Assembly: GCF_041320595.1 (NCBI RefSeq)
Contig: NZ_CP166625.1
Coordinates: 3,718,001-3,782,000 of the forward strand
DNA length: 64,000 nucleotides
Reading direction: 5' to 3'
DNA from: Pleomorphomonas sp. PLEO
Lineage (GTDB): Bacteria > Pseudomonadota > Alphaproteobacteria > Rhizobiales > Pleomorphomonadaceae
Shown here: positions 18,463 to 26,363 of the stretch, piece by piece
How the letters are laid out: each line of letters opens with the position of its first letter
Numbering within the stretch: the stretch's first letter is position 1
The notes under the pieces: generated by a model
Seen by the model: only the letters and a program-made list of their open reading frames with translations
Told to the model about the DNA's origin: nothing
Database searches by the model: none
Translations under genes and position numbers: made by a program

Positions 18463-19455
18463 ATGGCCTCCACACAATCTACCATCCGGATCGTGCCAAC
18501 CGGACCCGGGCGTCCAAAGCGAGTCAAATCCGAACTGATGCGCCAGCGCCTGAGGGCAGCCGGTTGGTTTCTGGTGCCCATGTTGGTCGCGCTTGCCATT
18601 GTCGCCGGATGGCCGCTTCTCAGGACGATCTACTTTTCGTTCACCAACGCATCGCTCACCAACATTAGCGGCGCCGAGTTGGTCGGCTTCAAGAATTACC
18701 TGAACTGGACGGTACTAAAGAGCGGCCGGGTCATGTGGTCAGGGCTGCTCGCCGATCCCGTCTGGTGGAATGCGGTCTGGAATACGGTTCGCTTTGCTGT
18801 CCTTTCGGTCACACTCGAAACCATTCTTGGCACCGTCGTCGCACTCGTTCTCAATGCTGAATTCAAGGGGCGTGGCCTCGTGCGCGCCGCCATCCTCATT
18901 CCCTGGGCGATACCGACCATCGTTTCCGCTCGGATGTGGAGCTGGATGCTGAACGACCAGTTCGGAATCATCAACGATCTGCTGATGATGCTGGGTCTCA
19001 TCGACCATAAGATTGCCTGGACCGCCTCCTCGGATACGGCGATGATCGCCGTGCTGATCGTTGACGTCTGGAAGACGACGCCCTTCATGGCGCTCCTCAT
19101 CCTCGCCGGCCTGCAAATGATTCCGCGCGACATCTATGAGGCGGCGGCCATCGATGGCGTTCACCCGGTCAAGACTTTCTGGAAGGTGACGCTCCCCTTG
19201 GTGCGCCCGGCGCTGATGGTGGCGGTGATCTTCCGCCTGCTCGACGCCATGCGCATTTTTGATCTGATCTACGTGCTGACACCCAACAGCGCTCAGACCA
19301 AGACCATTTCGGTGCTGGCGCGCGAGAACCTGATCGACTTCGACAAGTTTGCCTACGGTTCGGCACAGTCGACCATGCTGTTCCTGATTATCGCCCTGAT
19401 GACCATCCTCTACATTTGGCTCGGCAAGGTGCGCTTCGACGGAGGAGACCGGTGA
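18463..19455 (+). CDS. thuF: Disaccharide ABC transporter permease (ThuF-like)
   Basis: 330 residues from the ATG at 18463, which has AGGA 7 nt upstream. Six hydrophobic helices fit a MalF-type binding-protein-dependent permease. The cytoplasmic coupling loop is present as EAAAIDGVHPVKTFWKVTLPLVRPAL (EAAxxDG motif). RTIYFSFTNASLTNISGAE and ILIPWAIPTIVSARMWSWM resemble ThuF of rhizobia. The stop overlaps the thuG ATG by one base (TGATG), so it is coupled to its partner. Confidence 0.88.
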   Translation: MASTQSTIRIVPTGPGRPKRVKSELMRQRLRAAGWFLVPMLVALAIVAGWPLLRTIYFSFTNASLTNISGAELVGFKNYLNWTVLKSGRVMWSGLLADPVWWNAVWNTVRFAVLSVTLETILGTVVALVLNAEFKGRGLVRAAILIPWAIPTIVSARMWSWMLNDQFGIINDLLMMLGLIDHKIAWTASSDTAMIAVLIVDVWKTTPFMALLILAGLQMIPRDIYEAAAIDGVHPVKTFWKVTLPLVRPALMVAVIFRLLDAMRIFDLIYVLTPNSAQTKTISVLARENLIDFDKFAYGSAQSTMLFLIIALMTILYIWLGKVRFDGGDR

Positions 19456-20285
19456 TGCTCTGGAGCTATGCAAAGACCACCGCCTTCTACGCGCTCGTGG
19501 CCGTTATCGTCATCGTCTCGATCTTTCCCTTCTATTACGCGATCCTGACGAGCTTCAAATCGGGAACGGCGTTATTCGAGGTCAACTACTTTCCGGTCCA
19601 CTTCAGCCTCGACAATTATATCTCGGTGCTGACCGCCGGCGTGTTCCTACGCAACCTCGGTAACTCGATCTTTGTAGCAACGTCGGTGGTGGGGTTGGCG
19701 CTGTTCCTCGCAGTGACCGCGGCCTTTGCCCTCGCCCGCGTCAGTTTCCGCGGCCGCGGTCTCCTGCTGATGACAATCCTTGCCGTGTCGATGTTCCCGC
19801 AGATCGCGGTGCTGGCCGGCCTGTTCGAGCTGGTGCGCGCCTTTGGTCTCTTCAACACGCCCTTCGCCCTGATCTTTTCCTATACGATCTTCACCCTGCC
19901 CTTCACGGTCTGGGTACTCACCACCTTCATGCGGGATCTGCCGATGGAGATCGAGGAAGCAGCGATCGTCGACGGTGCCACCCCGTGGGTCATCATCACT
20001 AAAGTCTTCATGCCGTTGATGTGGCCGGCACTGGTGACGACAGGTCTGCTGGCTTTCATCGCCGCCTGGAACGAGTTCCTGTTCGCCCTGACCTTCACCT
20101 CCTCCAACGAGACGCGCACGGTACCGGTTGCCATCGCGCTCCTGTCGGGCGCAAGCCAGTACGAAATACCCTGGGGGCGCATCATGGCTGCCTCGGTCAT
20201 CGTTACCGTGCCCCTCGTCGTCCTCGTGCTGGTCTTCCAACGCAAGATCGTGCAGGGACTCACGGCCGGCGGCGTCAAGGGCTAG
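19455..20285 (+). CDS. thuG: Disaccharide ABC transporter permease (ThuG-like)
   Basis: 276 residues from the ATG at 19455, which overlaps the thuF stop and follows GGAGGAG at 19441-19447. It is a MalG-type permease with six helices and the EAA loop EEAAIVDGATPWVIITKVFMPLMWP. AAWNEFLFALTFTSS is the usual segment before the last helices. It forms the heterodimeric channel with ThuF. Confidence 0.88.
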   Translation: MLWSYAKTTAFYALVAVIVIVSIFPFYYAILTSFKSGTALFEVNYFPVHFSLDNYISVLTAGVFLRNLGNSIFVATSVVGLALFLAVTAAFALARVSFRGRGLLLMTILAVSMFPQIAVLAGLFELVRAFGLFNTPFALIFSYTIFTLPFTVWVLTTFMRDLPMEIEEAAIVDGATPWVIITKVFMPLMWPALVTTGLLAFIAAWNEFLFALTFTSSNETRTVPVAIALLSGASQYEIPWGRIMAASVIVTVPLVVLVLVFQRKIVQGLTAGGVKG

Positions 20286-20413
20286 AAGGAGATCGCCCCT
20301 ACAAACGGCGACAAAGCGGTGCACCCGCTTTGTGCCTACAGCGTTGCCCGGACAAAATGGATTGTGCCGACGCCCTCCCCGCCGGCATCGACGAAGAGAA
20401 AGACCAGTTGACG

Positions 20414-22075
20414 ATGACTATGCCTGACCAAGCCACCGCACGTGCCAACCGAGCCGCCGATCCCGATTGGTGGCGTGGATCGGTGATCTACCAGATCTAT
20501 CCACGCTCGTTCCAGGACTCCAATGGCGACGGGATAGGCGACCTTGCAGGCGTCACCGCTCGTCTCGGCTATCTCGAGGATCTTGGCGTCGATGCCATCT
20601 GGCTGTCACCCTTCTTCAAATCTCCGATGAAGGACTTCGGCTACGACGTTTCCGACTATTGCGATATCGACCCCATCTTTGGCACGCTCGACGACTTCAG
20701 AACAATGGTCAACGAGGCGCATCGGCGTGGCATCAAGGTGATTATCGACCAGGTGCTGAGCCACACCTCCGACCTGCACCCCTGGTTTTCGGAAAGCCGA
20801 CTCGATCAGATCAATCCCAAGGCGGATTGGTACGTCTGGGCGGATTCTCAGCCGGACGGTACGCCACCCAACAATTGGCTGTCGGTATTCGGCGGCTCGG
20901 CTTGGGAATGGGATACCCGCCGCTGCCAGTATTATCTGCACAACTTCCTGACCAGCCAACCCGATCTCAATTTCCATACCCAGGCGGTACAGGACGCATT
21001 GCTCGATGTGCTGAAGTTCTGGCTCGACCTCGGCGTCGACGGCTTTCGGCTCGACACAGTGAACTTCTATTTTCACGACGAGGAACTGCGGCCCAACCCG
21101 CCACAAACGCGGCCGGTTGACGCCATCGACGCACCGCGGGTCAATCCCTATCTTCGGCAGGACCATATCTACGACAAGAGCCAGCCGGAGAACCTCGAAT
21201 TCCTGAAGCGGATGCGCAAGCTGCTCGACCAGTATCCCGGTTCCACCATGGTGGGCGAGATTGGAGACGGCGACCGCTCACTCAAGACGATGGTTGCCTA
21301 CACCTCGGGTGGCGACAAGCTGCACATGAGCTACACTTTTGACCTTCTGGGCGGCGAGCCGACGCGGGCCTATGTCGAGAAGACGCTCAAGACTTTCGAG
21401 GCGCAAGCCGGCGATGCTTGGCCATGCTGGGCGCTGTCCAACCACGACGTCGTCCGATACGCGACGCGCTTCCTGCCCTTCGCGCAGAATCCGGCGCAGC
21501 AGGACAAACTCATGGCAGCCCTGCAACTCAGCCTGCGCGGCTCGGTCTGCATCTACGAAGGTGACGAACTGGGCCTTACCGAAGCCGATCTTGCCTTTGA
21601 GGATCTGGTCGATCCCTATGGCATCCGCTTCTGGCCGGAGTTCAAGGGACGCGACGGCTGCCGCACACCAATGGTCTGGGAAGCCGAGGCCGTGAATGCC
21701 GGCTTCTCCACTGCCAAGCCGTGGCTGCCGGTGCCGCAGGCCCACCTTGCCAAGGCTGCCGATCAGCAGGTCGGCAAGGCCGGAAGCCAATACGAGACCT
21801 ACAAGGCGATGATCGCTTGGCGCAAGGCGAGCCTGGCGCTGTCAAAGGGATCGGTGCGGTTCCTTGCTTCAGAGGGCGATATTCTTGCCTTCTTGCGCGA
21901 GGCGGACGGCGAAAAGGTGCTCTGCGTCTTCAACTTCGGCTCCATGGGAGCGGGCTTTCAGGTACCGGAAGGCCATTCCGTAGCAGACATCGCAGACCTT
22001 GGCTTTGCATCAAGGGTCGCCGACGACATGGTCACGTTGCCCTCCGAAAGCGCCTTCATTGCCAAGCTGAAATGA
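20414..22075 (+). CDS. aglA: GH13 alpha-glucosidase (AglA-like)
   Basis: 553 residues from the ATG at 20414 (another ATG two codons later). The family begins DPDWWRGSVIYQIYPRSFQDSNGDGIGDL here, so the long upstream extension overlapping thuG is not real. The catalytic set of GH13 is complete: nucleophile Asp214 in GFRLDTVNF, acid/base Glu282 in MVGEIGDGD, and Asp345 in LSNHDVVRY. There is no signal peptide, so it works in the cytoplasm, releasing glucose from the imported alpha-glucoside. The subtype is close to AglA and sucrose/maltose-type alpha-glucosidases, between permease and ATPase as in the rhizobial agl operon. Confidence 0.9.
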   Translation: MTMPDQATARANRAADPDWWRGSVIYQIYPRSFQDSNGDGIGDLAGVTARLGYLEDLGVDAIWLSPFFKSPMKDFGYDVSDYCDIDPIFGTLDDFRTMVNEAHRRGIKVIIDQVLSHTSDLHPWFSESRLDQINPKADWYVWADSQPDGTPPNNWLSVFGGSAWEWDTRRCQYYLHNFLTSQPDLNFHTQAVQDALLDVLKFWLDLGVDGFRLDTVNFYFHDEELRPNPPQTRPVDAIDAPRVNPYLRQDHIYDKSQPENLEFLKRMRKLLDQYPGSTMVGEIGDGDRSLKTMVAYTSGGDKLHMSYTFDLLGGEPTRAYVEKTLKTFEAQAGDAWPCWALSNHDVVRYATRFLPFAQNPAQQDKLMAALQLSLRGSVCIYEGDELGLTEADLAFEDLVDPYGIRFWPEFKGRDGCRTPMVWEAEAVNAGFSTAKPWLPVPQAHLAKAADQQVGKAGSQYETYKAMIAWRKASLALSKGSVRFLASEGDILAFLREADGEKVLCVFNFGSMGAGFQVPEGHSVADIADLGFASRVADDMVTLPSESAFIAKLK

Positions 22076-22088
22076 TCTGAAAGAAGAT

Positions 22089-22113
22089 CGGCCGTTCCCC
22101 AGTGGAACGGCCG
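22089..22113 (+). terminator. Intercistronic stem-loop between alpha-glucosidase and thuK
   Basis: A perfect 10-bp stem (CGGCCGTTCC / GGAACGGCCG) with a 5-nt loop and no T run. It probably stabilises or attenuates the mRNA. Confidence 0.5.
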
Positions 22114-22166
22114 GCTCCATGAACCGGGTTTGGGAGAACCCTTCGGAATTGCGGGAGGAATTACGC

Positions 22167-23276
22167 ATGTCAGCCGGACTGAAGCTCAAGCAAGTCAAGA
22201 AGGCCTATGGCGCGGTGCAGGTTCTGCACGGCATCGATCTCGACATCAAGTCCGGCGAGTTCCTTGTCTTTGTCGGCCCCTCCGGCTGCGGCAAATCAAC
22301 GCTTCTGCGACTGATCGCCGGGCTGGAGGACATCACCGAGGGCACACTCGAGATCGGCGGCACCGTCGTCAATGCGCTGCCGCCGTCCAAGCGCGGTATT
22401 GCCATGGTGTTCCAGAGCTACGCGCTCTATCCGCACATGACCGTCTATGAAAACATGGCCTTCGGCCTGAAGCTTGCCAAGACATCGCCAAGCGAGCAGG
22501 AAAAGCGTGTCCGAGAAGCGGCGGACATGCTGCAGATCACGCCCTATCTCGACCGCCTTCCCAAGCAGCTTTCCGGTGGCCAGCGGCAGCGGGTCGCCAT
22601 CGGCCGGGCTATCGTCCGCGATCCCAAGGTGTTCCTGTTCGACGAGCCCCTGTCCAACCTCGACGCGGCACTGCGCGTCGCCACGCGCCTTGAGATCGCC
22701 AAGCTGCACGAACGCATGGCCGACACCACGATGATCTACGTGACCCACGATCAAGTGGAAGCGATGACCCTCGCCGACCGCATCGTTGTTCTGAATTATG
22801 GCGTGGTCGAACAGGTCGGCACGCCGATGGAGCTGTACCACACGCCGGACAACCTCTTTGTTGCCCGCTTTATTGGTTCACCAGCGATGAATATCGTTTC
22901 GGCAACCATCACCAGCGCTGGCACGCCGGCAACGGTGCAGCCGGAAACAGGCAATCCGGTCATTGTCAACGCCTCGGTCCCCGCCACCTATGTCGATGCC
23001 AAAGCGACCTTCGGCGTGCGCCCGGAGGATCTCGTACCGACCGATGGGCCGGGACTGTTCACCGGCAAGGTATCAATCGTCGAAAAGCTCGGCGAGGTCA
23101 CGCTGGTCTACCTCGACACCGGCCTTCCCGAACCGATCACGGTCAAGATCGATGGCGATGTGGATATTGCCAAGGGGGCAACGCTGACCGTGACGGCGCC
23201 GGCCGAGCGGCTGCATCTCTTCGACGAAAATGGCATGGCCTTCCCACGCATGGGACTTGCCCGCGCCGCCGAGTGA
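22167..23276 (+). CDS. thuK: Sugar ABC transporter ATP-binding protein (ThuK/UgpC/MalK family)
   Basis: 369 residues from the ATG at 22167, with GGGAGGA just upstream. The ATPase motifs are all there: Walker A GPSGCGKST, Q-loop FQSYALYPHMTVYENM, signature LSGGQRQR, Walker B VFLFDEPLSNLD and the switch YVTHDQVEAMTL. The C-terminal regulatory TOBE/OB domain is present (FGVRPEDLVP). It energises ThuFG; MalK-type ATPases may also serve other sugar permeases. It closes the operon. Confidence 0.92.
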   Translation: MSAGLKLKQVKKAYGAVQVLHGIDLDIKSGEFLVFVGPSGCGKSTLLRLIAGLEDITEGTLEIGGTVVNALPPSKRGIAMVFQSYALYPHMTVYENMAFGLKLAKTSPSEQEKRVREAADMLQITPYLDRLPKQLSGGQRQRVAIGRAIVRDPKVFLFDEPLSNLDAALRVATRLEIAKLHERMADTTMIYVTHDQVEAMTLADRIVVLNYGVVEQVGTPMELYHTPDNLFVARFIGSPAMNIVSATITSAGTPATVQPETGNPVIVNASVPATYVDAKATFGVRPEDLVPTDGPGLFTGKVSIVEKLGEVTLVYLDTGLPEPITVKIDGDVDIAKGATLTVTAPAERLHLFDENGMAFPRMGLARAAE

Positions 23277-23415
23277 GCGACAGGCGACAGTCTTTTGGGA
23301 GTTTCCAGCGGATTCCATGTCTCTGGAAATTCTCTGTCTCAACGTTTGGCGCAATTCTCGACGCAAACCGCAAAACACTTTTGCTGGCAATGCCGAGGCG
23401 GCGGTCCTTTTGCTT

Positions 23416-24405
23416 TCAGAGAATGCCGACCTTCTTCAGGAACCACCAGGCGCCCCAGATGGACGCCCCACCAAGAAAAAACGCGACCAACGTACCGAAG
23501 TGCTCGCCGGCAAAAGGCAATCCGCCGGTGTTCATGCCGAAGAAGCCGGTCACCAGCGTCGGCGGCAGCAGGAAGGCCGTCATGATCGACAGTATGTAGA
23601 GATGGCGGTTGGTTTCCGACGAGATTTTGGAGTCGATTTCTTCATGCAGCAGGCGGGCTCGATCCTGCAGCCCCTGCATTTCCTGCGATGCCGAACCGAG
23701 CAGATCGGCGAGTGTTTCGGCCATCTCTACCGTGCCAGTCGGCAGCGGATCCCGCTCATCCCACCGCTGATAGCGGCGGAACAGAGCGACTGAGGCCCTG
23801 AGTTGGCGGTTCAACCGCACAACGGTGCGCCGAACCGGGCCGAGGCGGCGGCGCTCGTCGCGCGGCGCCGTCTCGAACACGTAATCCTCGATACGATCGA
23901 GTTCGTCGCCCATCTCGAGAATGAGAGTGTCGATCACCTTCTCAAACTCGGTCACGACCGCGGCAAACACCCCGACCGTTCCATGAATGGCAAATCCACG
24001 GTCGACGGCAAGCCGGGCCGCTTCCACGCAGCGCAGAGGATGCAGCCTGGCCGTGACAATCAACCGTTCGGACGCCGCGAAGCGAAACCAACCGATATCA
24101 TTGGTCTCGTAATCGAAAGCGCGTTCGATATCCGTGAATACGCCGTGCAGCACACCGTCGTCGGACGCAAGCACCACATGATTATCGCGGTCGGTCAGCG
24201 TTGCCTGTGCCTCGTCGGGAAGATCGGCAAAGCCTTCGAGAAACTTTGGCACGCGCGCATCGCTGAGGGCCAGATGCAGCCAGACGAAGCCCTCGTCGAC
24301 GATCAGATCCTCACGCGGCGTGGTTGGCGGCAAGGGATGGCCGACGCCGGTCACGGCGTCAAAACGATAGGCCCAGACGAAGCCAGGAATCTCAGTGTTG
24401 AGCAA
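23416..24405 (-). CDS. Zinc transporter ZntB-type CorA family protein
   Basis: The C-terminal half is diagnostic: a long helical stalk, then TAFLLPPTLVTGFFGMNTGGLPF (GMN motif) and a second helix at the very end. The soluble domain begins GFVWAYRFD. The open frame continues back to a TTG at 24543, but that part forms a strong cruciform and has no family resemblance. I prefer the TTG at 24405 (about 329 residues), which is near the ZntB length of 327 and has CGGAG about 10 nt upstream. ZntB/CorA proteins are pentameric inner-membrane channels or carriers for Zn2+ or Mg2+. The direction and ion are not readable from sequence. Confidence 0.85.
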   Translation of the reverse strand: MLNTEIPGFVWAYRFDAVTGVGHPLPPTTPREDLIVDEGFVWLHLALSDARVPKFLEGFADLPDEAQATLTDRDNHVVLASDDGVLHGVFTDIERAFDYETNDIGWFRFAASERLIVTARLHPLRCVEAARLAVDRGFAIHGTVGVFAAVVTEFEKVIDTLILEMGDELDRIEDYVFETAPRDERRRLGPVRRTVVRLNRQLRASVALFRRYQRWDERDPLPTGTVEMAETLADLLGSASQEMQGLQDRARLLHEEIDSKISSETNRHLYILSIMTAFLLPPTLVTGFFGMNTGGLPFAGEHFGTLVAFFLGGASIWGAWWFLKKVGIL

Positions 24406-24492
24406 GGGCCAGACACTCCGGACAGGCGCGGCAAACCGCGATTTTCCTGATACCACGCGGGAGTGACACTCTTCCACTCCGACCGCAGTTTC

Positions 24493-24542
24493 TGGAGCGT
24501 TCACAGAGCCGATCGAAACGATCGGTCGATGAGAACGCTCCA
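24493..24542. repeat. Cruciform-forming nested inverted repeat upstream of the zntB-type gene
   Basis: TGGAGCGTTC (24493-24502) pairs with GAACGCTCCA (24533-24542). Inside, CCGATCG and CGATCGG (24509-24515 and 24519-24525) form a second perfect stem with an AAA loop. It would lie in the leader if translation starts at 24405. Confidence 0.5.
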
Positions 24543-24561
24543 AACTGCTTTAGCCGGACAT

Positions 24562-24592
24562 CCTTGATCAGGCTCGTCGAGCCGGATCAAGG
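24562..24592 (-). terminator. Long stem-loop after the ridA-family gene
   Basis: CCTTGATC-A-GGCTCG pairs with CGAGCC-G-GATCAAGG, a 15-position stem with one mismatch and a very tight loop, between the end of the RidA gene and the zntB-type gene. There is no strong T run, so it may act as a weak terminator or an mRNA processing element. Confidence 0.5.
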
Positions 24593-24626
24593 AAAGCCCG
24601 AAATAATCGGAGCGGCCGGCGCCGGA

Positions 24627-24977
24627 TCAATCCGGAAGGGCGGCGGTGATGATGAACTCGACCTTATATTCCGGCGCGGCCAGCTTGGCCTCACCGGTGG
24701 CGCGAGCCGGAGTGTTGCCGGGAGCGACCCAAGCTTCCCACACTTCGTTCATGGCAGCGAAGTCGGCCATGTCGGCGAGCCAGACGATGGCCTGCAGTAT
24801 GCGCGTCTTGTCAGTACCGGCAACGGCGAGCAGGCGGTCGACCTCGGCGAGCGCCTCGGCGGCCTGCGATTTGACGTCGCCCTTTGGCGAGCCGATCTGG
24901 CCAGCGAGATAGACGGTCTTGTTGTGGACGACGGCGTTGCTCATGCGCTTGCCGGGCTCGATGCGAGTGATCGCCAT
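24627..24977 (-). CDS. RidA family enamine/imine deaminase-like protein
   Basis: 116 residues from the ATG at 24977, which has GGAGAG 8 nt upstream and starts MAITRIEPGKRMS; an in-frame extension to 25073 lacks family resemblance. It fits the RidA/YjgF/Rid fold: VYLAGQIG, VKSQAAEALAEVDRLLAVAG, WLADMADFAAMNEVWEAWV, PARATGEAKLAAPEYKVEFIITAA. The catalytic Arg of RidA proper (in PARxxx) is present here as PARAT, with Glu near the end. It acts in the cytoplasm on reactive imines, or has a related Rid-subfamily role. Confidence 0.9.
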   Translation of the reverse strand: MAITRIEPGKRMSNAVVHNKTVYLAGQIGSPKGDVKSQAAEALAEVDRLLAVAGTDKTRILQAIVWLADMADFAAMNEVWEAWVAPGNTPARATGEAKLAAPEYKVEFIITAALPD

Positions 24978-25237
24978 GATGGGACTCTCCGGTTCCTTCA
25001 GCGGGCGGCCCATCCGCCCGCGGGACTGACCGTTGCCTATCTTCTCGGCAGATTGCCCGCAACAGGAAAACAAGCATAGGTCTGGCGATACAGACGGGCG
25101 CCTATACGGCTGGATCGATTAGGGTCGGTTGATCCATCACAATGAGCGCTGCCACGGATAGGCCGCTGTCATCGTGGATCGTACAAGTTGTGACAGCCCG
25201 TCACCTCCCTCGACGGCGGCACACGGAAAAGCTTCTC

Positions 25238-26053
25238 ATGTCCTTCTTCGGTCCCTACGGTCCGCTCGACACCGACGATATCGTGGCGCTCAACGCCGTC
25301 GCCCACTTTCTGGCGCTCGACGACCTCAGCGACAAGGGCCTGCACAATACGCCCGTATTCGATCTTGTCGTGTTAGCCGGTAACGCGCTGCTGTGGACGC
25401 TGGAGGGCGCGGTGAAGAAGGCCAGGACAACCGGTGCGCCACTGTTGATTTCCGGCGGTATTGGTCATTCGACCCCGCTGCTGGCCGCAGCCGTCGACGC
25501 CCACCCGGTTTACCGCAAGGCGCTGGCCGGCCAAACATCCGAAGCCCGCCTGCTCGGCGACATCGCTGCGATGTTCCTCGGCCTCGATCAGTCGCGGTTG
25601 CTGCTGGAGGATGCCTCGACAAATTGCGGTGAGAACGGCCTTTTCAGCCGACGCTTTCTCGACAGCATCGGCTTTGCACCGACGTCGATGCTGCTCGTGC
25701 AGGATCCGCTGATGCAACGGCGCACCGACGCCTCGTTCCGACAGGCCTGGGCGGATGCGGCATGTCCGGCAATCACCAACTGGCCAGTGCAGGTGCCGCG
25801 CGTCGGTTACCGCAACAATCGAATCGACTTTCTCCAGAGCCCGAATAGCCGCAAGTGGACGCCGGAGCGCTTCCTTTCACTGCTGGCTGGGGAAATCCAA
25901 CGTCTTACCGACGACCAAAACGGCTATGGGCCGCGCGGCAAGGGCTTCCTGCCGCACGTCGACATCCCTGACGACGTGGAAGCCGCGTGGCGCCACATCA
26001 TGCGATCGGGCAAGTTCGACTCCTCAGCGCTTAGGCGTACGCCTGGCGGTTAG
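25238..26053 (+). CDS. ydcF: YdcF family (DUF218) protein
   Basis: 271 residues from the ATG at 25238, which has GGAAAA upstream; the frame opens earlier at 25142 but the family starts here (SFFGPYGPLDTDDIVALN). The alignment with E. coli YdcF is clear throughout: VVLAGNALLWTLEGAVKKA, PLLISGGIGHST, EDASTNCGENGLFSRRFL, VQDPLMQRRTDASFR, and the end NGYGPRGKGFLPHVD. YdcF has a Rossmann-like DUF218 core and was reported to bind S-adenosylmethionine; its reaction is not known. No membrane segment is visible. Confidence 0.85.
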   Translation: MSFFGPYGPLDTDDIVALNAVAHFLALDDLSDKGLHNTPVFDLVVLAGNALLWTLEGAVKKARTTGAPLLISGGIGHSTPLLAAAVDAHPVYRKALAGQTSEARLLGDIAAMFLGLDQSRLLLEDASTNCGENGLFSRRFLDSIGFAPTSMLLVQDPLMQRRTDASFRQAWADAACPAITNWPVQVPRVGYRNNRIDFLQSPNSRKWTPERFLSLLAGEIQRLTDDQNGYGPRGKGFLPHVDIPDDVEAAWRHIMRSGKFDSSALRRTPGG

Positions 26054-26363
26054 TTGAGCACATTCGACATTTGGGGCTCGATCGACATGCGTCATCAGTT
26101 CAAATGTCGGGTTCGCAATATCCAATGAAAACAATAGATTGCTAGCGGATGCGAATGTCGAAGCAGTGAGAGCCGCCAGATCAGTCTGCGGCGTTTCCGC
26201 TAAGCACATCGTTTGTAGACTAAAGATTCCGCCATCGGTATCTTCACGCACAACTCCCGCATACGTAGTATTACGTTCCGCTCTCGAGTCCGGGTGGAGC
26301 CGGCGATCGAATTCGATCGACGGACGGACCAGGGGAAAGCGTCAAGTTCTGGGAGGAGCTCCG
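26054..26363 (+). other. Intergenic region upstream of the MHS-type transporter (310 nt)
   Basis: A 9-bp inverted repeat, CGACATTTG at 26065-26073 and CAAATGTCG at 26101-26109, with a 27-nt loop, may end the ydcF transcript or act as an operator. A third copy of the ATGTCG core appears near 26149. GGGAGGAG at 26351-26358 is the ribosome-binding site of the next gene. No gene is seen. Confidence 0.5.
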
